Part shown: positions 32,277 to 40,762 of the stretch, one piece after another
How positions within the stretch are numbered: position 1 is the stretch's first letter
How the letters are laid out: each line of letters starts with the position of its first letter
Source of the DNA: Porphyromonas macacae DSM 20710 = JCM 13914
GTDB taxonomy: Bacteria; Bacteroidota; Bacteroidia; Bacteroidales; Porphyromonadaceae
Length of the DNA: 64,000 nt
NCBI RefSeq assembly: GCF_000379945.1
Contig: NZ_KB904126.1
Location: forward strand, 1 to 64,000
Direction: 5' to 3'
The notes under the pieces: generated by a model
Databases searched by the model: none
What the model was told of the DNA's origin: nothing
The model's input: only the letters and a program-made list of their open reading frames with translations
Translations under genes and position numbers: made by a program

Positions 32277-32456
32277 CATGGACTCAGACATACATTTGCG
32301 ACCCGATGCATAGAATGTCTATGTGACTATAAAACTGTCAGTACAATCCTCGGACATTCCAATGTTTCAACGACACTCAATCTGTATGTACACCCAAACT
32401 TGCAGCAAAAGAAACGTTGCATTGAGAAGATGAATCGGCTTCTTGAGTTAAAATAG
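32277..32456 (+). pseudogene. Tyrosine recombinase, last 59 codons (3-prime part of the split gene)
   Basis: Reads HGLRHTFATRCIE, DYKTVSTILGHSNVSTTLNL and YVHPNLQQKKRC, ending MNRLLELK and TAG. This contains the HxxR and the nucleophilic tyrosine (NLYVHP) of a recombinase, with no start of its own. The protein begins exactly where the 10110-10859 fragment stops (FH shared), giving a 308-residue recombinase. It marks the outer side of the right junction of the 21.4-kb element. Confidence 0.88.
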
Positions 32457-32584
32457 CAAATGACCTCAACAATAAGTCGTGACAACCCACAAGCATTTCT
32501 TGTAAGTTGAAATGAGATTGAACTCATAAGAAATCCTTATTAGTTCAGAGAAGGAGTTTTACTCATGGAGGATAGCCCTAAACA

Positions 32585-32626
32585 AAAAATCTCCACCGAA
32601 GATTGTCATCTTGGGTGGAGATTTTT
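32585..32626. terminator. Bidirectional hairpin terminator
   Basis: Arms AAAAATCTCCACC and GGTGGAGATTTTT form a 13-bp stem with T-runs on both strands. It can end the recombinase transcript on plus and read-through from tRNA-Ser on minus. Confidence 0.7.
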
Positions 32627-32653
32627 ATTGCTCTTGAGTTTTTGGGTGTAAAC

Positions 32654-32691
32654 AAGGGTGTAAATCGCATAACCTGCTGATTTACACCCTT
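32654..32691. repeat. Inverted repeat next to tRNA-Ser 3-prime end
   Basis: AAGGGTGTAAATC and its perfect inverse GATTTACACCCTT flank 12 bp, ending 5 bp before the tRNA-Ser 3-prime end. GGGTGTAAA also occurs once more just to the left (32643-32651). It may be a tRNA terminator or part of an integration site. Confidence 0.55.
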
Positions 32692-32696
32692 ATTTG

Positions 32697-32781
32697 CGGA
32701 GAGAGAGGGATTCGAACCCCCGGTACCTCTCGGTACGGCGGTTTTCAAGACCGCTGTAATCGACCACTCTACCATCTCTCC
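32697..32781 (-). tRNA. tRNA-Ser (anticodon TGA)
   Basis: The minus strand starts GGAGAGATGGTAGAGTGG and folds as a class II tRNA with a 7-bp acceptor (GGAGAGA/TCTCTCC), anticodon loop CTTGAAA (anticodon TGA), a long variable arm and the T-arm GGTTCGAATCC. Discriminator G. It borders the accessory region. Confidence 0.95.
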
Positions 32782-32839
32782 TGAATCGACTTTCGTCGAC
32801 GGACATCCTTAAAGGTTTGCCCTTTGCTTTTTTGCTCTG

Positions 32840-32847
32840 CAAAGATA
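32840..32847 (-). promoter_or_regulatory. -7 promoter element (TATCTTTG) of tRNA-Ser
   Basis: TATCTTTG on the minus strand, about 58 bp upstream of the tRNA 5-prime end, in AT-rich DNA. Confidence 0.45.
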
Positions 32848-33034
32848 ATGGTTTCTTTTATAACGACAAATTTTTCAAAGCCTTATTTCTTTTTGCTCAT
32901 TCCGACATCGACCTGATACCTCCTTATTCCACAGACAACAATAAAGAGTAAACCTATCACATACCAACACTCGATACCAATAGCCGTACATGGAAAATAA
33001 ACACGGAAATCCCATAATCGTGATTGCCGAAAAT

Positions 33035-33136
33035 TCTCTGCCTGATGGTTGAAAATTCTTAGCGCTACGGATTTTCAACGAAGTTAACTTGGATTTTTTT
33101 TCTTTGCCTGAAGAATTTTCAACCATCAAGCAGAGA
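33035..33136 (-). repeat. 102-bp MITE-like element, copy X
   Basis: Terminal arms of 26 bp (beginning TCTCTGCCTGATGGTTG) are inverted with one mismatch around a 50-bp core containing GAAGTTAACTT and a T-run. The same 102-bp element occurs at 51331-51432 in the opposite orientation. It encodes no transposase. A short frame across it (ENSSGKEKKSKLTS..., KNFQPSGREF) recurs in both copies but is probably a by-product of the repeat. Confidence 0.8.
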
Positions 33137-33154
33137 TTTTTTCAGTACACGTCA
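33137..33154 (+). repeat. Interspersed motif, copy 2 (partial)
   Basis: TTTTTTCAGTACACGTCA matches 18 bases of the motif at 6639-6663 and 59859-59883. It is followed by TGTTGAAAAAAG, forming a near-palindrome, and abuts the MITE-like copy X. Confidence 0.5.
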
Positions 33155-33690
33155 TGTTGAAAAAAGCTATAACAGAGCTAAAAGCCTTTCGATGGCTTTA
33201 TGGTAATACCGGTTCTCCAAAATTTCTTTCCCCTACCTCATCTCATCTTTTTCTTTCAGTTCGATAAACCTACCCTCTTCAAAAAAATATTTACACTTAC
33301 CTCTGTAGAAAAAGTCCGACTCTTCTTTTTGAAAGAGAAAAATTGCGAAGCAGAACGAAAGAAGGGTAATATCTCATCTGCATACCATATTTTTATAATA
33401 CAAACCATAAAATCGAAATTCATACCATTCGATAAAATAGACAAGCGCTCATCGCCGAATTATGCTATTCGAACTACGAACCACCTTTACACCGACAACC
33501 ACCCAACACTCTTTTAATCCCGACCGGCAAGTATCATAAAAAATAGTATTACTTTTATTCTTAATAAAGAAAAGGAGAGACTTTCGCACAAGTCGAATAT
33601 CTTTGAAAATCCTTTTTTGTCTAATGCAATTGTTGTTTTACAAATACATTTTGTTGTAAAAACATCAAAGACGATATTGCCCTCCGCTAC
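33155..33690. other. Gene-free stretch
   Basis: 536 bp with no convincing gene on either strand. AT-rich; short frames only. The last 100 bp before the permease gene probably hold its promoter, but no clear TAnnTTTG box is placed with confidence (a TATCTTTG near 33598 is the best candidate). Confidence 0.5.
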
Positions 33691-34941
33691 ATGAATTTCG
33701 AACGATTTATCGCATTAAGAATATCCAAGAAAGAGAAAGATGCCAATAAGGCTAACACCCGCCCCATGGTCAGGCTGACCATTATCGGCATAGCCATCAG
33801 CCTGAGCGTTATGCTCTTATCGGTGAGCATTATGCGGGGATTCAAGAAAGAGGTACGGAAACATGCCTATAACCTATCGGGGCAAATAACCATCTATCCA
33901 TACGGAACGGAACCGGGAAATACGACGCAATTCATAAAGGCAGGCAAAGACTTTCTACACGCAATTAACAATGTGGACGGTGTCAGTCGAGTTTCCCCAG
34001 CCGTACGCCAAGTGGGAGTCATCAAAACGGACAGTGCCTATAACAGCACATTACTTCTGGGCATAGACTCGACTTTCGATACCCGTTTCTATGAAAAAAA
34101 TCTCCGTAGCGGTAACATCGACGAGCTTTTTACCTCTTTGGAAGGAACAAACCCTCTTTTATTGCCGAAGGTTACAGCCGAAAAACTAAAACTAAAAACC
34201 GGAGAAAAAATAAGGATATACTTTATCGGAGAGAATATAAAAGTTCGCTCGTTCACCATCGTCGGGATATACGAGTCGGGCACAAAAGCAGATCAATCTA
34301 CAGCTTTATGTCCCATCACGACGCTCCAGAAAATAAATAACTGGCAGCCGGATAATTTTTCGCAATTGATGATCTGGGGAGAAACAGAAGCAGATAACAG
34401 GGAAATCAGCGATCGAATCGTGACATCGTTACAGAGCAATCAGCAACTGTTGGGCTCCCAAAGATTAGGCATCAATACTGCAGAAGAAATATATCCTGTC
34501 ATATTCGGCTGGCTAAATATGCTGGACGGCAATGTGGCTCTTCTAATGGCCCTGATGGTTCTGGTGGCCGGGTTTACCATGATCACAGGATTGATAATTC
34601 TTTTATTGGACAATACGATTCTTATCGGCACACTGAAAGCACTGGGATCCACAAACAAATCGATACGAAAGGTTTTTCAAAATCTTTCGGCCATCCTGAT
34701 TATAAAAGGACTATTCTGGGGCAATGCAACCGCTTTGGTCATTTGCTTTTTGCAGTCGTATTTCAATATTGTAAAGTTAAACCCCGAAGCCTATCTGATG
34801 GATGTCGTTCCGATTTCCATCAATATTTTTCAGTGGATAGCAATTAATCTCGGAGCGCTTTTTCTAATCTTACTAATGACGTGGGGGCCAACAAGGATTA
34901 TTTCTCGAATCAACCCATCGGAAACAATGAGATTTGAATAA
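33691..34941 (+). CDS. LolC/LolE-like FtsX-family permease
   Basis: A 416-residue permease with one N-terminal transmembrane helix (MVRLTIIGIAISLSVMLLSV), a large periplasmic MacB-like domain and three C-terminal helices (about 280-300, 330-350, 375-400). The first helix is followed by SIMRGFKKEV, as in lipoprotein-releasing permeases LolC/E. It would extract lipoproteins from the inner membrane with an ATPase LolD, which is not adjacent. Followed by a lipoprotein gene after 21 bp, probably in one transcript. Confidence 0.85.
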   Translation: MNFERFIALRISKKEKDANKANTRPMVRLTIIGIAISLSVMLLSVSIMRGFKKEVRKHAYNLSGQITIYPYGTEPGNTTQFIKAGKDFLHAINNVDGVSRVSPAVRQVGVIKTDSAYNSTLLLGIDSTFDTRFYEKNLRSGNIDELFTSLEGTNPLLLPKVTAEKLKLKTGEKIRIYFIGENIKVRSFTIVGIYESGTKADQSTALCPITTLQKINNWQPDNFSQLMIWGETEADNREISDRIVTSLQSNQQLLGSQRLGINTAEEIYPVIFGWLNMLDGNVALLMALMVLVAGFTMITGLIILLLDNTILIGTLKALGSTNKSIRKVFQNLSAILIIKGLFWGNATALVICFLQSYFNIVKLNPEAYLMDVVPISINIFQWIAINLGALFLILLMTWGPTRIISRINPSETMRFE

Positions 34942-34962
34942 ATTTCACTATATTTGATAACT

Positions 34963-35772
34963 ATGTTAAAGAAAATCAAACATATATATCCCCTTGTTCT
35001 CTTATGGATTACAGCCGTACTCCTATTGTCCGGCTGTGCATCCGACACAGAAACAGAACCTGAAATCGGTAGAAACGGCATCGTGAATCCTTTTCTGAAG
35101 AACTGGGATTACAATATGGATTTCATCCTTAACTGGGAGGATTTAAGAGGCACGAAGCCCGCAGTCAACGATCAAAATACGGGTATATCTTTCAAAACGA
35201 ACAATCTGGATTTTCCTCTGATTACCTATAACTTTTTTGAAGATACGGGTAAAATCAATCTGGCATACATCGAAACTTTATACGAGGAAAATATCTATCG
35301 GGATCATCTGGAGCCTCAAATGATCCGGAACAAATTCAAGCTGATAACGGCAAGAGAATTGCCGATAGAAATCAAACAAATCTATTCGGACCAGATCTAT
35401 TATCGTAAAGATATGGATATTTATGCCTGGGTTGTAAAGAACAATGCGGTGGTGGATACTCGCGATGGAGCTTTTATTTACAAACATGCCATTTACTTTT
35501 CGTCGGGCAAACAACTGAAAGAGGAAGGGGAGCGCAAATACAAAACGATATCCGTAGGCGAAAGCATTAAAATAAATGCAAAACTGTCAACAGTAAAGAT
35601 TTGGGGCACCTTCTTACAGCTCAACGGACAAACCAACAAAGCCGTTAATATCATAGCCGAACAAAACGGCAACAATGCCGTCGTAACGGGGATGAAGCCG
35701 GGACTGGCCATTGTCTACGCAGAGAACGACAATGCCAACGACTACTTCTATTTACAGGTTAAAGCTCGCTAA
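34963..35772 (+). CDS. Hypothetical lipoprotein with a C-terminal Big-like domain
   Basis: A lipoprotein of 269 residues from the ATG at 34963 (MLKKIKHIYPLVLLWITAVLLLSGC, lipobox LSGC). The middle (about 40-200) has no recognised motif; the last 70 residues, with SVGESIKINA, GQTNKAVNIIAEQNGNNAVVTG and GLAIVYAENDNANDYFYLQV, look like a bacterial Ig-like (Big) fold. Surface or periplasmic. Function unknown; probably co-transcribed with the LolC/E-like permease. Confidence 0.7.
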   Translation: MLKKIKHIYPLVLLWITAVLLLSGCASDTETEPEIGRNGIVNPFLKNWDYNMDFILNWEDLRGTKPAVNDQNTGISFKTNNLDFPLITYNFFEDTGKINLAYIETLYEENIYRDHLEPQMIRNKFKLITARELPIEIKQIYSDQIYYRKDMDIYAWVVKNNAVVDTRDGAFIYKHAIYFSSGKQLKEEGERKYKTISVGESIKINAKLSTVKIWGTFLQLNGQTNKAVNIIAEQNGNNAVVTGMKPGLAIVYAENDNANDYFYLQVKAR

Positions 35773-35950
35773 AAGCCGGTTATTCCTATTCATTTTCCAA
35801 ACATCTTTTGCAAAAAGATATCAGTAATATATTCTGTATAAAAGAGAAAAAAGCCAATGCCTTTTCTACCGGTCGAAAACGACGCGACCAAAACCTGTCC
35901 TATCGACATTCTCGAAATACCCTCAATACGATAAATAGTGGTAATTATAT

Positions 35951-35958
35951 TAACTTTG
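35951..35958 (+). promoter_or_regulatory. -7 promoter element (TAACTTTG) of the thiamine operon
   Basis: TAACTTTG matches TAnnTTTG and lies about 14 bp before the 5-prime end of the TPP riboswitch, the correct spacing for a riboswitch leader. Confidence 0.65.
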
Positions 35959-35971
35959 CAGCATATTCACA

Positions 35972-36067
35972 GAGGATTGAGGGGTGCCGCTGACCATGAA
36001 TAGCGGCTGAGATTAAACCCTTGGCACCTGAACCGGGTTATACCGGCGTAGGAACGATTCCTAATCT
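35972..36067 (+). ncRNA. TPP riboswitch (THI element)
   Basis: The conserved core of the thiamine pyrophosphate riboswitch is visible: GAGGGGTGCC near the start, CTGAGATTAAACCC in the middle, then ACCTGAACCGGGTTATACCG and GTAGGAA in the P4/P5 arm, closed by a GAGGATT/AATCTC-type P1 helix. TPP binding represses the downstream receptor-PnuT-TPK operon. The 95 bp between the aptamer and the receptor ATG would hold the expression platform; a hairpin is not obvious, so control may act on translation. Confidence 0.92.
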
Positions 36068-36161
36068 CACACCGTTTTTCACGCTCCTTTCCAATACAGC
36101 CGGGCCGGCAGACGCTTTTCTTCTTTTGTGAGCGAATAACATTACTGACACCAAACAGAAT

Positions 36162-38423
36162 ATGAAGAAAAGTTACACACACATTGTCTCCTCCATACTT
36201 TTAACCGTTTTCGGCGGAATTTCTTTTGCTTCCGCACAGCAGGCAGCATCTTCAGACAGCATAAAACTCATTGAACTGGAAGGGGTTCAGGTAGTAGCCG
36301 TGAGGGCTGCAAAGCAAGCTCCTGTAACGAAAATAGAGTTGAACAAAAAACAGATAGCCGAAATCAATACGGGTGTGGATATACCCTACCTTCTCAGTCT
36401 TACTCCCGGTGTCATCGCAACCAGCGAAGCCGGTACGGGGGTCGGTTACACTTCATTGAGGCTGCGCGGTGCCGATGCCAGCCGCATCAATTTTACGATA
36501 AACGGCGTGCCTCTTTCGGATTCCGAAAGCCAACAGGTTTTTTGGGTGAATATGCCGGACTTTGCCAGTTCTCTGGAAAGCCTGCAGATACAGCGGGGTA
36601 TAGGGACGTCATCCAACGGGGCAGGAGCTTTTGGCGGCACCATCAATATGCAAACCAACAATTTCGGATATAAAACGGGAGGAGAGTTCAACCTCGGCAT
36701 CGGCTCATACTCGCACGTACGCAGCAACATTAAGTTCAGCTCGGGCAGGATAGCCGATCGTTTTGCAATCGATGCACGCCTCTCGACTCAGAAAAATGAA
36801 GGTTATATAGACCGTTCGGGAGTTTTCCTGAACAGTTATTACCTTCAGGCCGGATACTTTACAGGCAACAGCATGTTCAAATTCGTAACCTTCGGAGGAA
36901 AAGAGCGAACAGGTATTGCATGGAACGGTATCAGCCCTTCGGATATCGACAAATACGGCAGACGTTTCAATTCGGCCGGGCTGATGTATCGAGATGCAGA
37001 TGGCACGCCTCATTACTATAGAAACACCGATAACTACAGTCAGCGTCACTATCAGCTGATCTTCACACATGGTTTCTCCTCTTCCCTGACCATGAACATT
37101 ACGGGACACCTTACACGGGGTATCGGCCATACGGATGAATATCGAACGGGGCGTAAACTGCTGGAGTACAACCTGAAAAATTATACGGATGCAAACGGTA
37201 AAGAGGTGAAGAAAACAAGCCTTATCCGTGAAAAGTATCTGGATAACTACTTTTATGGCGCCATCGGCAACCTCAACTGGCAAACAAAGGGCTTTAAGTT
37301 GAATTTGGGTTTATCCGGCAACAGATATGACAACAAACACTACGGGAAGCTGACTTTCGTCAAAGATTATCCGCTACCGCTGACCTTGCCTTTTGAATAC
37401 TACCGGAACGATGCCGACAAGACCGAAGCCTCGGCTTTTCTGAAAGCCGACTGGCTTATAGCAGGTAGTTTGGGCATGTACGGGGATGTACAATACCGTT
37501 ATATACGCCAAACAATGGAAGGGCCTACAGACAGATACGACAGCAAGAACAAAAGGATGCAGATATTGGATTTTGATAAGACATTCAATTTCTTCAATCC
37601 CAAATTCGGACTTTACTTCGATATCAACAGGAATCATTCGCTGTACGCATCCATTGCCATGGCAAGCCGGGAACCGAACAGAAAAGCTTATACGGAAGCC
37701 GGCAATCTGCCGGAGCCCAAAAAAGAAAGCATGATAGATTATGAAGCAGGATACAAGATTCGTTACCGCAACTTCAATGCAGCCCTGAACTTCTACTATA
37801 TGGACTATAAAGATCAGTTGGTGCTGGACGGCAGGCAAAGCGATGTGGGCGAGGCGTTGACGAGCAATGTGGATAAAAGCTACCGTACCGGAGCAGAACT
37901 TTCGATGACTTATGCACCATGCCGTTTTTTCCGGTGGGACGTTGCAGCAGCTTACAGCAAAAACAAGATTAAAGAGTACACACAGTATGCCGAAGTCTAT
38001 GGTCCCGGCAAAGAAGACTATACGATAGATCGGCATGTTTACAAAGACACCGATATTTCCTTCTCCCCCTCTTTCGTTGCGACTAATGTTTTCACTTTCA
38101 TGCTCAACGACCTGAGCCTGGCTTGGACCACACAGCACGTGGACAAGCAATATCTGGACAACACTCAAAGCAACGAACGTTCGATGCCTGCCTACACTGT
38201 ACACAACGCACGCATTGCTTACGATTTCAAAGGGTTGGGACTTGAAAAAATGACTCTCGGCGTAGAAATAAGAAATGTATTGAATAAAGACTACTACAGC
38301 AATGCAGGTGCCGGGTTTGCATACAGTAAGGATACCGGCGGAAAACTCACCGAAAGCTCATGGAAATGGGTATATCCGCAGGCTCCCATCAATTTTATGG
38401 TCAACCTGAATGTGGTATTCTGA
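36162..38423 (+). CDS. TonB-dependent thiamine receptor
   Basis: A 753-residue outer-membrane receptor. Signal peptide MKKSYTHIVSS...SFASAQ. The plug domain has INTGVDIPYLLSLTPGVI, SLRLRGADASRINFTINGVP and GGTINMQTNNFG; the barrel follows to the C-terminal NLNVVF. It is the first gene after the TPP riboswitch and is followed by PnuT and thiamine pyrophosphokinase, which makes thiamine (or a phosphate ester) the likely ligand. The receptor is of the kind described for thiamine uptake in Bacteroides. Confidence 0.88.
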   Translation: MKKSYTHIVSSILLTVFGGISFASAQQAASSDSIKLIELEGVQVVAVRAAKQAPVTKIELNKKQIAEINTGVDIPYLLSLTPGVIATSEAGTGVGYTSLRLRGADASRINFTINGVPLSDSESQQVFWVNMPDFASSLESLQIQRGIGTSSNGAGAFGGTINMQTNNFGYKTGGEFNLGIGSYSHVRSNIKFSSGRIADRFAIDARLSTQKNEGYIDRSGVFLNSYYLQAGYFTGNSMFKFVTFGGKERTGIAWNGISPSDIDKYGRRFNSAGLMYRDADGTPHYYRNTDNYSQRHYQLIFTHGFSSSLTMNITGHLTRGIGHTDEYRTGRKLLEYNLKNYTDANGKEVKKTSLIREKYLDNYFYGAIGNLNWQTKGFKLNLGLSGNRYDNKHYGKLTFVKDYPLPLTLPFEYYRNDADKTEASAFLKADWLIAGSLGMYGDVQYRYIRQTMEGPTDRYDSKNKRMQILDFDKTFNFFNPKFGLYFDINRNHSLYASIAMASREPNRKAYTEAGNLPEPKKESMIDYEAGYKIRYRNFNAALNFYYMDYKDQLVLDGRQSDVGEALTSNVDKSYRTGAELSMTYAPCRFFRWDVAAAYSKNKIKEYTQYAEVYGPGKEDYTIDRHVYKDTDISFSPSFVATNVFTFMLNDLSLAWTTQHVDKQYLDNTQSNERSMPAYTVHNARIAYDFKGLGLEKMTLGVEIRNVLNKDYYSNAGAGFAYSKDTGGKLTESSWKWVYPQAPINFMVNLNVVF

Positions 38424-38501
38424 GCCTTATAAAAGGTTGAGATACCCACACGTTCCTTATACGGTACATCGCTACTTTACTTTTATGAAGAAATAAAACG
38501 A

Positions 38502-39110
38502 ATGGACATCATCATAAATTTCATTGCCGCACACCCGATAGAGCTTCTGGCTGCTTTGGTCAACTTTATCTGGATTTATTTTGAATACAAAGCGTCCGTA
38601 TGGCTGTGGCCTGTCGGCGTAATACTCCCGATATTTTACGCCTATCTTTCCTGGAATGCACACTTCATCGGCAATATTGTCATTAACGTTTATTACTTCG
38701 TTACGAGCCTCTGGGGATGGTACCTATGGCTGAGAAAAGGAAAAGCCGAAAGCGATGCCGAAGGAATCGGGAATATACCGGTAAAAACGCTTTCTATCTC
38801 TATCCTGACAGGAATACCGCTTACTGCGGGCATGTATTTTATGTTCCGCAACTACAGTTCGCTGCCTTGGGCAGACGGTTTGGCCACGGCGATAAGCTTC
38901 ATAGGGATGATCTGGATGGCCAGAAAATACAGACAGCACTGGCTCTGCTGGATTATTGCCAACCTGATAAGTCCATTTGTTTTTCTCAGGGGCGGCGACT
39001 CCGTTTCGGCCACCGTATATTTCATCAATGCCATCGCTGCCATTGCCGGCTGGTTCAATTGGAGTCGGATGATGCGCAAACAGCAAAACCTTCAAACGGA
39101 TCTTTCATAA
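38502..39110 (+). CDS. pnuT: PnuT thiamine transporter (PnuC family)
   Basis: A 202-residue membrane protein with seven predicted helices, of the PnuC family that transports vitamins by facilitated diffusion. The early motif WIYFEYKASVWLWPVGVI and the WGWYLWLR sequence are typical. Members behind TPP riboswitches and next to thiamine pyrophosphokinase move thiamine, which is trapped by phosphorylation. Start at ATG 38502, 78 bp after the receptor; 4 bp separate its stop from the kinase gene. Confidence 0.9.
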   Translation: MDIIINFIAAHPIELLAALVNFIWIYFEYKASVWLWPVGVILPIFYAYLSWNAHFIGNIVINVYYFVTSLWGWYLWLRKGKAESDAEGIGNIPVKTLSISILTGIPLTAGMYFMFRNYSSLPWADGLATAISFIGMIWMARKYRQHWLCWIIANLISPFVFLRGGDSVSATVYFINAIAAIAGWFNWSRMMRKQQNLQTDLS

Positions 39111-39114
39111 ACAT

Positions 39115-39813
39115 ATGTATCACCGAAGACTTAGTTTAGATACAGCTCCCGATTTCATTGTTATTGCCAACGGGGAGTTTCCTACGCTCGAATTATTGCA
39201 TAAGATTCTGCAAAGAGCCTACGACAAAGGTACTGTGGTTTGCTGCGACGGTGCTGTACACAAAATACTGAAAGCCGGCTTCCCCATGCCTCACCTCATA
39301 GTCGGAGATCTGGATTCTCTGGCTCAGGAATGGAAGGATATGCACAGGGATATCTTAATTGAAATTAAGGAGCAGGACACGAACGATCTTTCCAAAACTT
39401 TCAGAGTGATAGCCGAACGATATTCTCCCGACAGGGTTTTGCTGCTGGGTGCAACAGGACTGAGGGAAGATCACATGATGGGGAACATCTCCCTGCTGCC
39501 GACATTACAGACTTTCCTCAGCGGTGAAACCAAAGAACTGATTACGGCATCGAACTACGGCTGTTTTTACGTACAATGCAAAGATATGCGCAATACCTAC
39601 GAATCCCTTCCGGGACAGCAAATATCCCTGTTCGCAATGGCACCCGGAGTAAAATTCGACACCGAAGGATTACACTGGCCCTTAAATGAATCGACTTTAG
39701 AAGAGCTATGGATGGGTACGCTTAACAGAGCAGAAAACGACACGTTCGAAGTTACCGCAACCGAAGGCAATGCTTTGGTTTATATTGCCCATGAGGTAAG
39801 ACAACCGAAGTAG
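39115..39813 (+). CDS. Thiamine pyrophosphokinase
   Basis: A 232-residue cytoplasmic kinase that converts thiamine to TPP with ATP. Family motifs are in order: VVCCDGAVHK, HLIVGDLDSL, EQDTNDLSKTF and GATGLREDHMMGNISL, and the C-terminal beta-sandwich that binds thiamine. It ends the operon and closes the control loop, because TPP is the ligand of the upstream riboswitch. The stop lies 34 bp before the convergent end of ribF. Confidence 0.95.
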   Translation: MYHRRLSLDTAPDFIVIANGEFPTLELLHKILQRAYDKGTVVCCDGAVHKILKAGFPMPHLIVGDLDSLAQEWKDMHRDILIEIKEQDTNDLSKTFRVIAERYSPDRVLLLGATGLREDHMMGNISLLPTLQTFLSGETKELITASNYGCFYVQCKDMRNTYESLPGQQISLFAMAPGVKFDTEGLHWPLNESTLEELWMGTLNRAENDTFEVTATEGNALVYIAHEVRQPK

Positions 39814-39847
39814 ACCGGCATCTCGGTCAACAGATAGAAAAGAGAAA

Positions 39848-40762
39848 CTATCTTGCCGGGAAATGTAACTTATAATGATGCAGTTTAGACATAATAGAAG
39901 CCTGATCTGCACTAATCTGAGCACGAAGTTCATCCAGCGTATCGAACTTATGATCCGGACGCTCGAAGAAAACGAATTCAAGGGTAAGCTCCTTATCGTA
40001 CAGATTTGCATTGATATTAAAAATATTCACTTCGATAGTTACATGAGAGCCGTTATCCAATGAGGGACGGCTACCAATATAAAGCATACCGTCATGGCAA
40101 GCATTGTCATACTTGATACGCACACCATATACCCCGTGGGGGGGCATTAGTTTGTGACGGCTATCTACATGAATATTAGCGGTGGGAAAACCTAAGGTAC
40201 GCCCTACACGCATGCCACCCACAACTTTCCCGCTTAGTGTATAATGATAGCCCAACAAACTGTTTGCGTCTTGGATTTGAGCGCTGTTCAGCAACTTTCG
40301 TATCCGGCTGGAACTGATCGGTTCTGACTGCACATTCAACTGCGGGCCACGCCCCAATTCTATGCCCAAAGCATGGCCGATACGTTTATAATCATCGAAA
40401 TCCTGCATGCGGTTGTGCCCGAAACGATGATCGTACCCGATCAGAAGATATTTAACGCCATAAACATCTGAAAGTATTTCCTCCATAAAACGCTGTGCAT
40501 CCATGGAGGCCATCTCTTTATCAAAATGAAGTGTAATAACACGGATACCCATATCATCGAGCAGTCTCTGCTTCTCTGCCAGTGTCGTTAACAACAGATA
40601 AGGGCGTTTGGGAGCCACAACGGAGATCGGAGGAACATCAAATGTTATTACCGCAGGAGGTAACGAACGAACGGCCGACTCCTGCAAAAGTTTATTGATA
40701 AGCGAACGATGCCCCAGATGTACACCATCGAAAGTGCCTATCGTTGCTGCTATTTGATCCAT
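39848..40762 (-). CDS. ribF: Bifunctional riboflavin kinase/FAD synthetase
   Basis: A 304-residue enzyme that makes FMN and then FAD. The N-terminal FAD synthetase domain has AATIGTFDGVHLGHRSLI, FDKEMASMDAQRFM and LIGYDHRFGHNR. The C-terminal kinase domain has GKVVGGMRVGRTLGFPTANI and the GVYGVR strand. Length and order are typical. The start overlaps the end of the upstream EnvC-like gene by 13 bp, which suggests translational coupling at the end of the operon. Confidence 0.95.
   Translation of the reverse strand: MDQIAATIGTFDGVHLGHRSLINKLLQESAVRSLPPAVITFDVPPISVVAPKRPYLLLTTLAEKQRLLDDMGIRVITLHFDKEMASMDAQRFMEEILSDVYGVKYLLIGYDHRFGHNRMQDFDDYKRIGHALGIELGRGPQLNVQSEPISSSRIRKLLNSAQIQDANSLLGYHYTLSGKVVGGMRVGRTLGFPTANIHVDSRHKLMPPHGVYGVRIKYDNACHDGMLYIGSRPSLDNGSHVTIEVNIFNINANLYDKELTLEFVFFERPDHKFDTLDELRAQISADQASIMSKLHHYKLHFPAR

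Larger units (their letters stand above)
10860..32279. mobile_element. Degenerate conjugative-transposon-like element inserted in the recombinase gene
   Basis: About 21.4 kb separates the two halves of the recombinase, and the internal content is that of a reduced CTnDOT-like element: TraB (DUF3408), a tra/mob intergenic region, MobA, a broken RteC and, at the right end, two tandem IntDOT-like integrases. Cargo: an AbiC operon, an RND/LolA-like/beta-barrel operon, AraC, a TonB receptor with a XusB-like lipoprotein and a YbtPQ-like ABC pair. Most transfer genes (traA, traC-Q, relaxase, traG) are absent, so self-transfer is unlikely. The 267 bp between the second integrase and the right junction contain no gene. 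The junctions are known to within a few bases from the broken reading frame; the duplicated bases are at least CAT. Confidence 0.8.

Noticed and set aside
32585-32691. CRISPR array or short tandem repeat next to tRNA-Ser
   Set aside because: Only single hairpins and one duplicated 9-mer are present; there are no regularly spaced repeats anywhere in the window.
33035-33136. Short conserved peptide (KNFQPSGREF) encoded across the MITE-like repeats
   Set aside because: It recurs only because the DNA repeat recurs. The frames start outside the repeat at unrelated positions and continue into different flanks, so a real protein is unlikely.
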